Notes: a model not told the origin generated them from the letters alone. 64,000 nucleotides of DNA from Cryptomeria japonica (GCF_030272615.1 NC_081407.1:151981048-152045047), one strand, 5' to 3'. Counted from the stretch's first letter, positions 34,196 to 48,265 are shown. A program made the numbers and translations.

Positions 34196-34415
34196 GGGCA
34201 TGCAAACAAGAAAAAAAAAAACAACCAAAATAAAACGAGGAAAAAAACAAAACTAATCTATAAACACCAAAAAATGAGAAAGGAAAAATCACCAACCTGG
34301 TGAACCAAAATGCCCAAAATCACCAAGGAAAGCTCGAGAGTCCAGGGGTTCGCAGCTTGGAGCTAGGGAAGAGGAGCTCTAAATGCACAAATGAACCTTA
34401 AAAAGTCTTTTATCC

Positions 34416-34425
34416 CTATTTATAG
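34416..34425 (-). promoter_or_regulatory. TATA box of the unknown ORF unit
   Basis: CTATAAATAG on the minus strand, about 575 bp upstream of ATG 33841. It is flanked on both sides by the GC-rich repeat blocks. No LTR pair around it was found. Confidence 0.5.
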
Positions 34426-34454
34426 CTCATCCCAAGCCCATCCGTACGAACGCT

Positions 34455-34655
34455 TTGAACACGACCTTGGGACTCTGGGATCCCGAGGTTCCGAGCTCGA
34501 CATGAGGAAAGGAACACCCCACCTCGGAACTCTGGGGGTCCGGGGTTCCGAGCTTAAAAAGGAAGCCCCTACCTCGAGACTCCGAAGTTCCGAGGTAGAA
34601 GACTCAAAAACCTTGGGACTCTGGGACTCCGAAGTTCCGAGGTCAAAAACCAAAA
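34455..34655. repeat. Second GC-rich repeat block with hairpin units
   Basis: Four units of 50-55 bp, each pairing a form of CTCGGAAC with GTTCCGAG. The clearest is CTCGGAAC … GTTCCGAG at about 34523-34553, an 8-bp perfect stem around a G-rich loop. Confidence 0.7.
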
Positions 34656-35249
34656 AGAAAGAAAAGGGAAAAGAAAAGAAAACAAAAAGAAAACAAAGGG
34701 GACCCAAATTTTGATGTAAGGAGACTAACGGGGAAATAGATATGCAAGGCATAACAAATACCTAATAAACAACCTTAGAAGGCACCATTAAAGATGTGAT
34801 GAAATGAATGCTCAAGATGTCATCAAAGAGGAATGGACTAACCTCAATCATTTCCCTAGTGTCTAGAGTGTGTTATGTATCAAATATCCCTAAAATTTCT
34901 AGCATGTACTCATCCCACAATGCTAAAATTTGAATGGAATAATCAACCTACTGAACTGAATTGATCTATGAAGAAACAGGAGGTGGAGGAGAAGGAGGCT
35001 CAACACAAGTGTTAGGAACCAAGGGGGATGACTAAAGAACATATAGGTTCAAGTAACTTAACCTCTCATTAAATTTCTAATCCACTCTAGATGCATTAGA
35101 GTGAGGACTAGTCAATAAAGTTACATGCTCAGTGGGAGCAAAATGACAAAACTCATACAAGCAAGATGCATGATCTCTCTATGCTACTTACTGTAATAAT
35201 CTCCCTACTATGTAGATCTCTGATAAACATTGAATCAAGGTTGAACTCT

Positions 35250-36440
35250 ATTGTCTTACCCTACTCACTATGAGTAATCTAATATATGAAAAGGAGATTG
35301 GATGATAATAAAGGTACACAAATGACATCATTGAATGTTCCATCATCAATCTCTATAGAAGCCCTCCCAATAAAACTCATATAAGTGTTATTGCCCATCA
35401 ACATGTTTGGTTAAGTGCAAGGATCATATGAAGAGAACATGTGATCCATAGATGAAGTTATATGATGACAACCTGCTAAATTAAGAAGTCAATGGCTAGA
35501 TTGAAGAAGATGTGTGGATGCAAATAGAGTATGGCCCTTCATCTTGACTTTGTCACATGCCATGGAAGTTGAGTCAGAATGTGTAGGTCGTGAAGTGGTA
35601 GAAGAAGATGAACTAGATGAAGGTTGCTTAATATATGCTTTTGGAGAAGATGTTGCAACTCATCAATCTTCTTTACATAGCACCAATGCTCATCATGTCC
35701 TATCTTAGTATAGTATGCACACTTTACTTTACCCTTCTTAGATGAAGTCTTGTTAGAAGAGGAAGAAGGGTCTAAAGAATCATGTGACTGTGTACATGTC
35801 CTTGGGCTTCTCATATGACTTGGAATCCTTGTTTTTATTTCTTTCCTTTTTCATGTGAAGCCTTTCGACCTTTGGTGCCCTAGGATGCAAGAAGAGCATG
35901 CAATTTGGAAGACTGCAACCTACCCATTTAAAGAAACTTTGCTTTCTCCCAAGTGGGATGAATCAAAGTCATCAAGTTAAGGGATGGTGAACTAGGTACA
36001 AAAGGCATCTCAAGTGGCATAAAAGGTAGACGTAAAAACTAAATAATTAGGACTAACAAAGATGGAGAGAATCAACTAAGAGTCGTATTTTGAATACCGC
36101 ACTATTGCTACAACTTGAGAGACTTGAGTTTGGTGAATAAGTCATGGATGCTATCATGATTTATAATATTCAAGCCAATAAGCTCATCTCCAACTAAAAT
36201 CCTCTTAATGTATCGTACTTCCCAAACAAGGACTCCAATGTAGTCCAAATTTAATTGGGTGTGGTGCTAGACTCAACATGAAAGAGAAGATATGGAGACA
36301 GAGACATGCATAATGTCCCAAAATTCTCATCACGCCTTTTGAACCACTTTCTCTTCTTAGTAGCACCTATAGGCTCAAGCTGTGTACTCATGGGCACTAT
36401 GTATAAACATTGTTTCTTCAGATTGGTCTCCATTTATTTT
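35250..36440 (-). pseudogene. Copia gag and protease remnants of element A
   Basis: The minus strand near 36433-36251 encodes a gag-like start (METNLKKQCLYIVP and on). A zinc knuckle KCAYYTKIGHDEHWC lies at 35721-35680; its second Cys is Tyr here. Further on (about 35490-35250) is a recognisable protease segment with CHHITSSMDHMFSSYD and DDGTFNDVICVP, but the catalytic Asp-Ser-Gly is Asn-Leu-Ala. Several frameshifts and stops break all of it. Gag would form particles and the protease would process them. Confidence 0.75.
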
Positions 36441-37249
36441 TTCAACTATATTATTTACATGGAAGGAGGGGAGAAACATGATTTGGATCCATGATACATG
36501 AATTAAAATTATAGAAATAGATTGATATAAAAATATAGATCCTCTCAACGCCAAAAAAATAAACACTTGAAAATGTCCCAAAAGACAAGATCTAAGATAT
36601 GACGAAAATAGTATACACTTGGTAAATATATTGACAAAACGGGCGTAATATTTGTGTACAGGACATAACCAAATTTCTAATGCCACAAGAATCGCAAAAA
36701 AAAGGAGTTTGAAAGTGAAAGTTATGACCCTCCAAGAACAAATAGCTAGAGCTAACTTCAAAGGCCTATAGAATTCACTAAGAGCAAAATTTGCAAAAAA
36801 TCCTCCACCACTAGATTGGGCTCAAAACCAAATTTTTGACAATATAATTTTTTTTAAATTGGACATCGTGTACATATGAAAAAAAAAGGCTAAATTTAGC
36901 CAATTCGTAACTAGTTTACGACCCTTCGAATTTAATTTTCACAAAATTTAGTCACTGGATAAAAAATCCAACAACTACCTAGATGGTTTTTTGAGGCTAT
37001 GAACGTGATCTAGAAATCTTTTTTCAAAATAAATTGTAGAAAAAAGTTATGGTTGAATCTTATTTTATTTTGCCTTTTTTGTTTTTTAATTTTTCTTGCA
37101 AAATTTGATGAATTTTGGCAAATTGACAACCTAGATAGTTTTCTATACTGGCAAAGATAAAACAGAAATATTTTTTCTCCAAGATGTGTTTATTTTTCTC
37201 CTCAAGGTTGAATCTCTCAAAATGTGAATATGAACTTTGCATATTTGGA

Positions 37250-37261
37250 GCTCTGATACTA
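37250..37261 (-). other. tRNA-iMet-type primer-binding site of element A
   Basis: The minus strand reads TAGTATCAGAGC directly after the LTR end, one change from the usual TGGTATCAGAGC. Confidence 0.85.
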
Positions 37262-37630
37262 TGTTGGAGTTATTTGTTCAACCCCACAATCCCATTAATC
37301 ATTTGCAAGCAAAAAACCTTTCACAAATGGAGATCAAGCAAGAATAATTAGCTCAACAACCCCAAAAAAATTTATTAATGCACAAAATATTATTGTTACA
37401 ATGAATGAATGAATCCTTATGAAAAGGATGAATAAAACCCTAGATGCAAACCCCAAAGGAATATTAAATCAACTAATGCCAAGTGTCCTCATCATGACGA
37501 ATGAGACAACATAAGCTATTATTAGCCTAATCTAATGAAAGATAAAAAGAACTTAAATTTAGCTTAAGTGAATAAAGTAATAAGGACCTAATTATAGAAT
37601 TAATTAGATAATGTCCTAATTAATCCATCA
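37262..37630 (-). repeat. 5' LTR of copia element A
   Basis: 369-bp partner of 28149-28517, in the same direction. Its right end reads TCCATCA where the partner reads TCCAACA. Confidence 0.88.
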
Positions 37631-40600
37631 AAGGTCATTGTATTGTTTTAATGATCTTGTAGATAGGGAAGTTGGTTGTGATATATTTGTAGTATAATAG
37701 AGGTTATTATAACTCTCTACATATTGTTCACAATTATTCATAAGGCTTGGGTTTCTTTACTTTATCAAGAATCTTATTTCTGGTTATATAAATTTTTGAA
37801 TAAAGTATTTGAGTTACTTCAAAGCTTGTTCATGATTTTTTATTCTTTATATTTTGTACTAGAATTTGTTAATTTTAGGTTGTGATATATTTTTGTGATG
37901 GTGTATTTTTTACATTTGTGTTGACTTCTTAAACCCTAGGGGTTGATATCTCTTAATTCAAATTAGGGTTACTAAATGTATTTATGTTTTGATAATTCTC
38001 TCAACAATCGTTAGGTGAACTTATCCTTCAAGATTTTATTATCCATTGGAAGGATAAAATAAAATCGGTGCCAAACAATGAATGCATTTCAAGAATGAAA
38101 TTCCAAAACCCGACAATTGATAAAGAGGTTTAGAGTGATTCTTAAAATATGTGTTCAATTAACGTGATTTGATGTTGTTGATGTTTGCAAGTTCTTAAAG
38201 ATGGGAATGAGAATCCAATAACCATTATGATAAATAAAGTGTTCGGTCTCTATTCAAATTCTTGACTATATAATCTTATCCCTCCATGTATAAAATTTTC
38301 GTGCATTCCAAATAAGGTTGAATTTGTTGGAAAATTAAAAGTGGGTTGTGAATTTGTGTACACACTAAGTAAGGTGATGGAGAGTTATTTTGTTCATGTT
38401 AACTATGGATAATTGATTGTGACAATGTGTAATATGAAGTATTTGATCAATGTCTTCATTAGGATACTAGTAGACTCATTCATCATTAGAGTTCTCTTAA
38501 ATAAAATGCCTACACATATCAAAGGAGTGGTTTGTTTGGATTTTGTCCAAAGAACAACTAGTGATGATCCACTACATTCACATTGAATACATTGATCAAT
38601 ATTTATTAGTGTTGTGTTTGTTAATATTTGATCTCTAAAATAATGCTATAAGTGTTCTTAGCAATCATTATTGATTTTGGGTAGGGGACTAAGTGACGAC
38701 CCTTGTTTAGGCTCATATTGCAATGCCAATATAAAATGGTATAAAAGCTTTGGAGCTACTAGGGGCTTGTGTAGTGTCCCATAAGACATACTATTTATTA
38801 TAATAATTAGACTTGAGTTTCCAAGACCTATTGATTATTGATTAGGTTGGATTAATTCGTATATTAAGTATTTCCATGAAACATGTTTAAATAATTTTTT
38901 AATGAATAACTTTATGATGCTAGTTTAATATGTTGATTTAATGTGTATTTGGTTATCTATGTTTGTTGATTTTATTATGTTTTGTAAGGATTATCTTGAT
39001 TAGAGGGAGACAGTCATGTGGAAGGATGATGTCACTACTCAACAATGACATGAATAAATGTTGGGGCCCAATCTAGTGTGTTTTCTAAGTTTTTTAAATT
39101 CAATCTATATGACTATAATTTTGTCAATTTATTATCATCTTTACTCAAATATCTATTGCATTAACCTATCTTGAAACCTTCATGTTGAAAGTTTTTAAAT
39201 TATATTTAATCAAAGTTTAAGTGTAATATATGAAAATTGACTTTAATGAAAGGAAACTATGTTCATTTGGGAGTATTTCACCGTACATTAGGATGAATAA
39301 GCATTTTAAACTTATCTTAAATCTATATTGATTCTCCTTTTGTAGAATATTTGATTTTAAAGGGAAAGATAAAACTAACTACTTAAAACACTTTAAAAAA
39401 GGTAAATTGGTAAAAAATCTTATAAAAAAAATTTAGTAAATACTAAATGATTACAAAATTGGAAAATACAATCCATAAAGAACTTGCATTGAAAACTAGA
39501 AGTCACTACCCAGGATGCTAGTGTGTTGCACTAAATTGTATACAGATAGAGTGTGTAAAAGTGTCCAAATATTGTAAAAGTTTGGCATTATATCTAGCTA
39601 ACTTGCAAAACTAGAAATAGAAAAACATGCTAAAAAATATTATATAATAGAAATATAAAAAATTTCACTAAATAATAAGATTTAAATGAATAAACAAAAT
39701 AATAGAAGTAATTTTATAAAAAAGAAAGCACTTGCAAACCTTTATGTGATAATTAAGTGCTCTCAAAATACTTACAAGCATAATGAAAAAGAAAAATGCT
39801 TTGGGCATATTAGGGGATTTTCCTTGCTAAAATCCCTTCTTTGGTATGTTTACCTCCACAACAACCAAAATAAATAGTGTATGAATGCTCCTATCCCAAA
39901 TGTGTTTAGGAAAATTGGTCAAAGCTATGAATGTGCAATAGTGAAACTAAAATGAAAGAGAGGGGATGTGATAATATGAAGGTGCTTAGGGTCATAGATA
40001 AATGAAATGTTTATAATAACAAATGGGAAAAAAGAACAATATTACTGATAATGCTTGAGGAATACAAGGAGAATAAGAGAGATAAAATAATGTAAGAGTT
40101 GTAGAAAAATTGAGAGTGTTGTGTAGCTTGAGATAGAGCTACAACTAGTTGTAGAATGTAAGATAGTGTAGGAGAGAATCAACGAGGAGAGCTAGAGTGA
40201 GTGATAGATACAAAAGACAGGAGGAAAGAAAGGCTAACAAGCCATTTATTTTTTACAAAGACATTTTCACTAACTTGAGAAGGTGATAAGTGGAATTTTT
40301 TTCAAGAATGATCGATGAATTAATAAGTATCATAGGATGCTAGTGTGACACATTGACATTTGTATGACGCACTAGTTTTAAGATAATTTATAATAAAAAA
40401 TAATGAGAGACTAGAGAAAAATAAGGGTAACAAAACCATGACATGAATAAGGACCACAAGCAAGGAGGCCTAAGCACCTTGAGAATGAGAAAAGGTTGAT
40501 AGAAGGGATGAAATGAGCCTACAAAAACATGAAGGGAATAGATAACCAAGTGGATACAAAACAAAATGTGAAATTGCAAAGTACGCAACTTTTGATGTTA

Positions 40601-43559
40601 CATTTTACCCTTACTTTAGTGGGCTTATGAGCCTATTTGAAAATGCACACTAAAGTAAAAAAGAAAGGGAAAGTAAAAACTGAATATATTATAATATTAA
40701 AAGGATAATGTAGAGGATGATGAAAGCTCTTCAAGTGGAAGAGTCATTCCCCCAAGCTAAGAACCAATAGAACAAATACATTAGATAAAAATATACACAA
40801 GACAAAATAGTTAGAAAACATAAACCTATAAAACAACAAGGTTAGAACATTATAAGCATATAAATATGTATGTAAAATATAGATAATACATACACAAAAG
40901 AGAGTAGCACATAGCAAAAAATAAAGAAAATTTTGACACAATTTGTGAAAGAGACCTCAATGTTGGGAGGTTGTCTCAATCCTATGTGTAATCCCAAATA
41001 TGTAAAAGAAAAATTTCATGAGTCGTTCGACTACTTCAAGGAGAGAACGAATACAAGAGATAAGAGAGAATGCATAAATGAGTCATTCTTTTTGGGTTGT
41101 TAATAAGTTCATACCTTATTGGAGTTATGTCCATAATGTCTTGTACTCAAACTCAATTAGAAAGAAAGGTGTTCTATATAACCAAACCGCTTCAAGAAGA
41201 TTCAATCAAATAAATATAATTATTCATAATATTAACTACAATCTTTATACATGCAAGAATTTAGTCATGAGTTAAAAGAAAAATTGTGAGAATATAGAGA
41301 ATATTAACTTCTCAATGTTAACTTATAATATAAATAGTATTTTGTCAGCCCAATAAAAACATAAATATCAAATTGATATCTTAAATTTTTTATCTATATA
41401 TTTTTAGTTTATAATATTGTAAAAAATATTTTATTAAATTTGATAATCTCTATATGAAATATAATATAGGAACAAGTGCCACATAGTGGCTAGTACTTGC
41501 CTTGTTTTTAGTATAGTTTTAATAATAATTATGATTTCATTTATTAACTGGAAAAAATTAAAAAATTAAATTAAATTAATAAGGAAAAAGAATAAGTAAC
41601 TCTTGAAATAAAATGTCTTCGGAAAGCTATATTTTTTTATTTTTTTTAAAGAATAAGTGATATATTTGTATATATTTTTATATTTAATTTTTTCTAAAGT
41701 AGTAATATAATAATAATAATAATTTTATACTAATTTTAAAATATTATAATAATAATAAAAATATGTGATATATTAAAAATAATTTAATATTAATAGAAAT
41801 ATAATATAAGATGGTATAATAATATTGTAATTTTAATTATTATAGTATTTTTTTATTATTATATTATCTTACATAATGTATTTTGTTATTATTTTGAAAT
41901 AATTTATAATTTAAATTTTTTAAAAAATATTATAATTCTATTTAATATTTTTTTAAGGAATGCTTCAATTTTAATTTTTGGGACAGAGGAAAGCATAATA
42001 TATAAATTAAAATAAAAGATTATATATGATAAAATGTTTTAGATCCATGTGATAAAATTAAAAAATATTTTATTCCTATATAAACAACATAATTTGATAC
42101 TTTAGAGTATAAGATTAATTTAATTACTCAAAGCAAATAAAATAGTGTTGGATGAACTCAAGTTCTATAAAGTTAACAAATATTATGTTGCTTCCAGAAA
42201 TCTATTATGCTGCATCCGAGAAACTCGTGTATAATAGGGAAAAAAGTATTAGCCAATCGTTTACAAGAGAATTTTTTTTTTTAATTATAAAGTTAACAAA
42301 TATGCATGTATACTTTAAAATAAATTAAAAAATTTAAAAGAAAGAAAAATATTTGTTTATGATTGGTCAAAATAATTTTCTTTTAATAACTATTTAAGCA
42401 TAACAAAAAAAAAATTCATTACAAGAGTATTGCCTAACGACAAGTACTAATAACAATGCTATACCTAGTACTGTTTTATATTTATCTTTCCAATTATGTA
42501 TGCTCTCTTGTTTTGCAATCATTTATTGTGAGTATTTCAATATGTAACCTTTAAAAGTTGCCAAGCATTGTCAAATCAGTCCAATCTATATACTTTTTTC
42601 AGTTTCCCCAGTTTTATCCACAGTTCTACAGTTCTACCACATTTAAATTGGGCATATAGGTAATGTCACGTATAGTATTACGATCTGATTCTCCAGACAA
42701 TATCTGTGATGCTCTATGATTAGCTACACCTGTATCTTTGTAGACTAACTAATTTGAACCGTAGAATTCAAAGCAGTACGACACTGCAAGCACTGAGAAA
42801 CGTGGATAACATTGACAAGCCTTGTCAAAGGGCAAATTAACCCCTTCTCCAACATCTCCCACTGGACCCAAACCATCCCCAAATCATGCCCTCTCACTTA
42901 AACATGACCTGATCACACCTATTCCATTAATTTTCACCTTTTAGTCATATAAGATGAAGCGTATCAATAGTCATTATAGCTAATTTCATGCATAGACTCC
43001 AAATAGCATATCAGAATTTCTATATGCCACTCAATTGCTTATAGCTATTATTTTGGCTTCTGGGTAGTAACAACACACGTTGTAGGATACATTATGTGTG
43101 CAACTATAAAAAAAAGTACACATTTCAAAATGTCACCCGACATCTACTTCAAGATGCACCAATAAACATGCACTTAAAATTGCCAATACTTATACACAAA
43201 TACCTAGTAGTCATGCATGAATGGATGAATTATGGTCCAAAAATGCTAAGAAGTGAACAGCTATTGGTACATGTGAAATTTATAAATGGGTTTTTAGTTA
43301 TCATTTTTTTGGTTTCTTTAAATGTAATAATTGGGGTGTTAGTTGCACAAGGAGTGAATGGTTATTGGAACTCTAATGGCTACTGGTGCTCTTCCCCCAT
43401 GCATTGTGTGTATGTTCTCAATCACATTTTAAAAAAATCTTTTCTTCGAGAACAATTGAAAATAATTGCCTTTTAACAAATCTTAAAAACCTAAATTACT
43501 TCCAATAATCAAATTGTTCCAAGACTTCTTATAAAAATGGAATAGATCAAAAAAAATGT
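37631..43559. other. Intergenic DNA, nothing recognised
   Basis: No gene, LTR pair or RNA gene is recognised. 41330-42420 is extremely AT-rich with long homopolymer and ATAAT runs. The plus frame at 43096-43476 has no recognisable domain. Confidence 0.6.
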
Positions 43560-44460
43560 CTACCTTTATTAAAAAGATGGCATCTTGGACTCATTTAACA
43601 TTCATCACTATTGAGATGGTGAGGAAATGGGTGCCCCTAAAATGAAAGTTGAAGGGAAGCATTACAGTTAGTGCCATGCCTGGTGTTCTCTTCTTATTTA
43701 AATTTACAAGGGAGGAGGACTTAGTGGCGATCCTTTTTGGTTGTTGGGCCTATGGGAAACACCATCTCTCTCTTTGTAGATGGAAACTTAGTTTTGATCC
43801 TACAACATATTTGAACAAGTATGCCCCAGTGTGGGTCCGTTTGTTGAGGCTCCCACTTGAGTTATGGGATGAACACATTTTTGTGTGTTGGTTACTGTTA
43901 AAAAGAATCTCCCCAATTTTAAGATCCAGGTTAGTGTTTGCCCATTTTTGTGTGTTGGTTACTGTTCAAAAGAATCTCCCCAATTTTATTACTCTGCAAT
44001 CTAAGTGGGGAAGTTGGACTTGGGAAATTGTTTATGAGAATGCCACGGTTTATAGACAAAAATGTTCTAAGCCTAGACATCTAATTTCTGACTGTAAGGC
44101 CCCACCCAAAAAGCCTCTTAAACAGAAGGAAATAGTTGTTGAGCCTAAGGCAGTGGATAAGTCTTTGGATAGGGTTGTCGTGGAAGATGATAGTGAGGGT
44201 TATCCTTTTACTAAAGGGCTCCTCAAGGTGATGGAAACCCCCAACAAGTCCTCTCAAGGGGACCCAAAATGTTTTTCCGCTCTGAATGGTTCCTAGTTGG
44301 AAGTTGAGATCCCCTCGACTTCTGCTAATATGGCTTTGGTGGGTGCGTTGGATAGTGCGGTGGCTCAGGAATCACTTGAGGAGGGGGAGATTCCCTCCCC
44401 ATCTACCACCCCAACTGTATCGTTGTTGTTGGCATCCCAACTTTGGTTACTCCTAGTACA
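43560..44460 (+). pseudogene. L1-type LINE ORF1 (DUF4283, zinc knuckle) fragment
   Basis: The frame 43649-44296 encodes the plant L1 ORF1 domain: GSITVSAMPGVLFLFKF, then CRWKLSFDP, PVWVRLLRLPLELWDEH, and a knuckle remnant YRQKCSKPRHLISDC whose first Cys is Tyr and whose Gly is Arg. A Lys/Pro/Glu-rich tail follows. The upstream part of the domain extends back to about 43560. A 45-bp segment is duplicated (about 43877-43920 and 43941-43986), doubling the LLKRISP-type stretch. ORF1 binds LINE RNA. The sequence breaks off at the copia element at 44484. Confidence 0.82.
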
Positions 44461-44483
44461 TGTAAATTGAGTGGGAACATGGT

Positions 44484-45681
44484 CTCAAATTTGCATATAT
44501 TCCCTTTTGGAATTGCATATACTTCTTTATCAAATCTTTATATAACTCTCTTCAAATATGAATATATATACTTATATATCTACTACCATATACTCAAAAA
44601 TCTGCCTTTTAACAATCTTCTATTCATTCTCCACAATTCTACTGATATATGATATGCCTTTGTACACATTTCACTCTACAAACCCAAAAAAAATCATTTT
44701 TTCCATTTGCATTTCTATTCTTCCTTATTTATACCACCATATTCCAAGAGTCATATGCTTTGAAAAACAATCTTTCATTCGAATAGTCATGTAACTTTGT
44801 TATACTTATAATAACCAAATTTTAAGGCAAATCGCAACCTTTGGGAAATGATGCCTTAATTTATTCTCTCTTCATCTTTTCTCAAAAAAGGATTAATGCT
44901 TATCGAATTTTCCTTGTATCATCGTTGTTGTTGCTTTACCCTTCTTGATCGCATCACTTCACGATTATCGTGGTTTACAATGATTTTTAATCACTTTTTA
45001 TATATGTCTCAGTCACAGTTGTTATTAATCTTAAGCGACTAATCCTTTATATTGATCGCAGTCTTTTAATAAACTTATTAATGCACATTTCATTCTTTGA
45101 AGACAAATTCGTACCTTCTCATGTGAATCAGTATGCATGCTTAATCGTACTATCCAATCCAACTACTTTGTTCTCATTAATGGATATCAATAATTTACTC
45201 TTCACCAACCAAAATTGTGTTCTACTAAATCACTTCAAACCCCATAGATTTTGCATCATATTGTCAAAATGTACTTGAAAGGTTTGCAAGGATTGCATTG
45301 CATAGTATGAACAAGGCAAAAGTTTGACATAGAGTCTTCATCATTGTCATAATGATCGCAGGCAAGAGTATTCGAAGGTGAATTACCTTCTTCGAATTTT
45401 CTCAACAAATAGGCTTAGGCCTTTGCTTTTGCTTTGTTGACACCTTTTGATAACATGTTTAGATTAATGCCACCATTATATATGATCTTAACTTTATCCA
45501 CATCTCTTGGCCTTTGATATCAACGATAGTGAATCCAAGAATCTTGTCCATCCACTTTGACATTAATGATGATATTTCCATTGGGATTGGGTATTAAGCT
45601 CTTTGATATAAATCACATCTATCCAATTCCTTAACAACTAATTGCATTCTCACCTTTGACATCAATGACAACATTCTAACA
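44484..45681 (-). repeat. Truncated 3' LTR of copia element B
   Basis: Aligns with 49012-51280 minus the 963-bp insertion. Both end ATTCTAACA. The plus-strand beginning of the LTR is missing. Confidence 0.82.
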
Positions 45682-45693
45682 ATCTCTCCCTTT

Positions 45694-47099
45694 GTCATTG
45701 ATGGCAACATAAATGTTGTACTCTCCCCCATTCTATTTCTCTCCAGATGTTCTTCAAAATTTTGTCCATGAATGTCTAATTACAAACTCACATCAAATGT
45801 ACAAGAATACACTTCTCCCCCTGTCAAATATTCTCTAGTGCTCCCCTTGTCAAGGATTCTTTAATGCTCCCCTTGCTCTAATACTTTTCTTTCTTGGATG
45901 ACTTGTTCCATTGTATCATGGTTTGTATGGGTGACATACTTCCTCTATAATTGTTCAAAAGAGTGCATCATTTCACAAGTTAGGAACTTAGCTATCCCAT
46001 CACTTCCTTATGTACCTTCTATATCCATGGCTAGTAGATAAGGATCATCTTTTGATATCTTTGTTAGAGTCTTCAATATTTTTGATTGCCGCATCAAAAT
46101 GATTGTCCTTCTGCTCTTTGAATCCTCTTGTATGGGAGTTTCTTATTTTGTCACTTTCTCTTAGATGATAACTCCTTATTCTTGGTTTTCTACAGTCCTC
46201 AATTCATTGCATGGGTTAAGAGCGTACAATATTTTCATCATCTTGGATATTGAATATGCATGTACCAATTGATTACTTCCATTGTTGCTAATGTAACATG
46301 ATGAAGTAGATTCTTCTCTTTATGCTTTTAACTTCATTTAGAGATTCCTTGCATGATTCTTTTGACATCAATGCCATCATTCTGCATTTCTTGTAATTCT
46401 CATCCTTGACATTTATGTTGAAGGAATGCTCTTCATATATCTATGTCTTCTAAGGTATTAATGCATTAATAGGAACTCCTTTAATATGAAGTTGAACATA
46501 AGCACGATCAACTTTCCTTCTATCAAGTTAATTATTCTTTTGCCAAACCATGCTTGTCAAATGTGAATATACAAGCATACCCTTTAAGAAAGAGACTCTT
46601 AAATCATCACTATTTTTTGGTTAGGTTTTATAAATAGTGTCTTATTAAGATATCGTCACCATTTACTTTTTCATATCTTCTCATGCTATGATGACAGATT
46701 AATACTTTCCCAAATCTTCAACTTTATGAAGACACTTATGAACACTAGCTTCATGTACCATCGAGGATCTTCAACATGTCTAGTAGTCCTTTGTTGCATC
46801 TCAGCTCTCCTTATTCTTCTTTTCCATAGCAGCCACATTTGTCCTTTATGAACAAGCTCTTGTGTCAAAGACTTTCTATCTTTGATAATCTTTGAAAGGC
46901 TAGGCCCATCAAAATTTCATAATGTGTTATTTGGCCAATGTAGATATCAATTCATTATTTTTCCTTGATACCAATAAGTAGATTCCTTTCTTCAATTTTT
47001 GTTTCTATCTTCAAGACATCGACTTGTCTTCATTATCTCATTCTTTTCTCCATGGGGCTAAAGGATAATCTCATACTTAGTTGCCCCTAAACTCGTGCT
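45694..47099 (-). other. 3' internal region of element B, no gene recognised
   Basis: This DNA lies between gag and the PPT where pol should be. No protease, integrase or RT motif was found on either strand, and no long frame exists. Confidence 0.6.
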
Positions 47100-48250
47100 T
47101 CCTTTCATGAACTAGGAGGCATTTTCTTCTTCTCTTTCCTTTATCTTCTTCTTCCAAACTTTTATAGGTCTTCCCTTTTGCTTGGTCATGAAATCCTTCA
47201 TGTGTTGTCTAGGTGGTTTCACAAAACCACTTCTACAAAATTGTGTCATGTGACCATAATTATTGCACTTGTAACATTCAATACTATAATTTAGTTGAGG
47301 ATAATATAAATTGTAGTTTCTGCTATTCCATCCAAAAATATCTCATTTCCATTCTCTAGTAGGTCTACCTTTTGTTCTACATTCTTTTGCTTTATGACCA
47401 AAATGTTTGCATGTAAAACAATAACCGATGAAGTTACTCTTTTCCTATTCATGTGAATATGTTTTGGAGGGAGTGCCCTTTTAACCCTATCCTTTAAAGG
47501 ATTTCTTGAGTTTTGTGGAACTAGACTCTTCTTGGTTTCTTTATTCTTGATAGGATTTATCATAACTTCAACATATTTTTCTACCTCTTTTGATTTCTTA
47601 GATGACTTTTCTTCTACTTTGCTACTTTCTCCTTTGATGGGACTTTTGAGTGTATCAACATAACTCTTTGACTTCTCTTCATAACCTAGCCCTATTTTGT
47701 TATATGATGATCTTTGGCTATTAATAATATCTTCCAAGATTTTAGAGCTTTTCTCAAATTTATTCATTTTGATGGTTGTTTTCTCTAATTTATCTTTTAG
47801 AGAGGCTACCTCATATTCAAGTTGTTCACAATTTTCTTCCTTTTCATTCAAGTTTGACCTCGTCTCTTCTTCTATTTTCTTTCTCTCATCAATTTGAATT
47901 TTCAATTTGCCAATCTCCTTTTCTACTTCTTCAAAAGATTTGGTCTTAGTGCATTCTTCTTGAAATAGGTGCTTGTATTTTTTAACCTTGTTCCTAAGTC
48001 TCTCTATTTCATCTATGGCACGATAGAGCTCCTCTTCAAAGCTATCTTCATCATTACTTTCAAGATTCATGTCATTACTATCAAATTGTTTTGTCTCTTC
48101 TTCTTTACTCATAAGATGACATTCATCTTCTATCCCTTCAACACTTGTACTAGGTGCTTTGTTAAGAATATCTTTCTTAACACTTTTTATTTTATTACAT
48201 TTTTTATTTCCCATAGTGTTCTCTTGATCTACCTTCAAGTCATTAGACAT
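47100..48250 (-). pseudogene. Copia gag with coiled coil and two zinc knuckles
   Basis: The frame 48250-47291 (319 codons) starts 16 bp after the PBS. It is highly charged with a long coiled coil (about residues 75-175), then a Lys/Ser-rich part. Near 47460 the frame shifts; in the neighbouring frame there is a perfect knuckle CFTCKHFGHKAKEC (about 47441-47400). After another stop comes CYKCNNYGHMTQFC (about 47276-47235). Both fit CX2CX4HX4C. Gag would package RNA. Confidence 0.8.
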
Positions 48251-48265
48251 TTTTGAAGGAACCTG

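Larger units (their letters stand above)
28149..37630 (-). mobile_element. Ty1/copia LTR retrotransposon A, minus strand, decayed composite
   Basis: Two 369-bp direct repeats (28149-28517 and 37262-37630) bound the element; the left begins TGTTGGAG and ends CTCCAACA. Flanking five bases are AAGAT on the left and AAGGT on the right, a target duplication with one change. A PBS like tRNA-iMet lies at 37250-37261 and a PPT (AAGGAGGG, minus) at 28518-28525, so transcription runs right to left. Gag and protease remnants lie at 35250-36440. Integrase and RT were not found. The 29.2-34.75 kb interval holds an unrelated ORF unit. The element is dead. Confidence 0.88.

Noticed and set aside
34391-34752. 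Open frames on both strands of the GC-rich minisatellite
   Set aside because: Repeat-derived reading frames with no domain.
29214-34756. A complete nested element bounded by TGTT…AACA
   Set aside because: The flanking five bases (ATGAC and AATAC) do not match and no paired LTR was seen.
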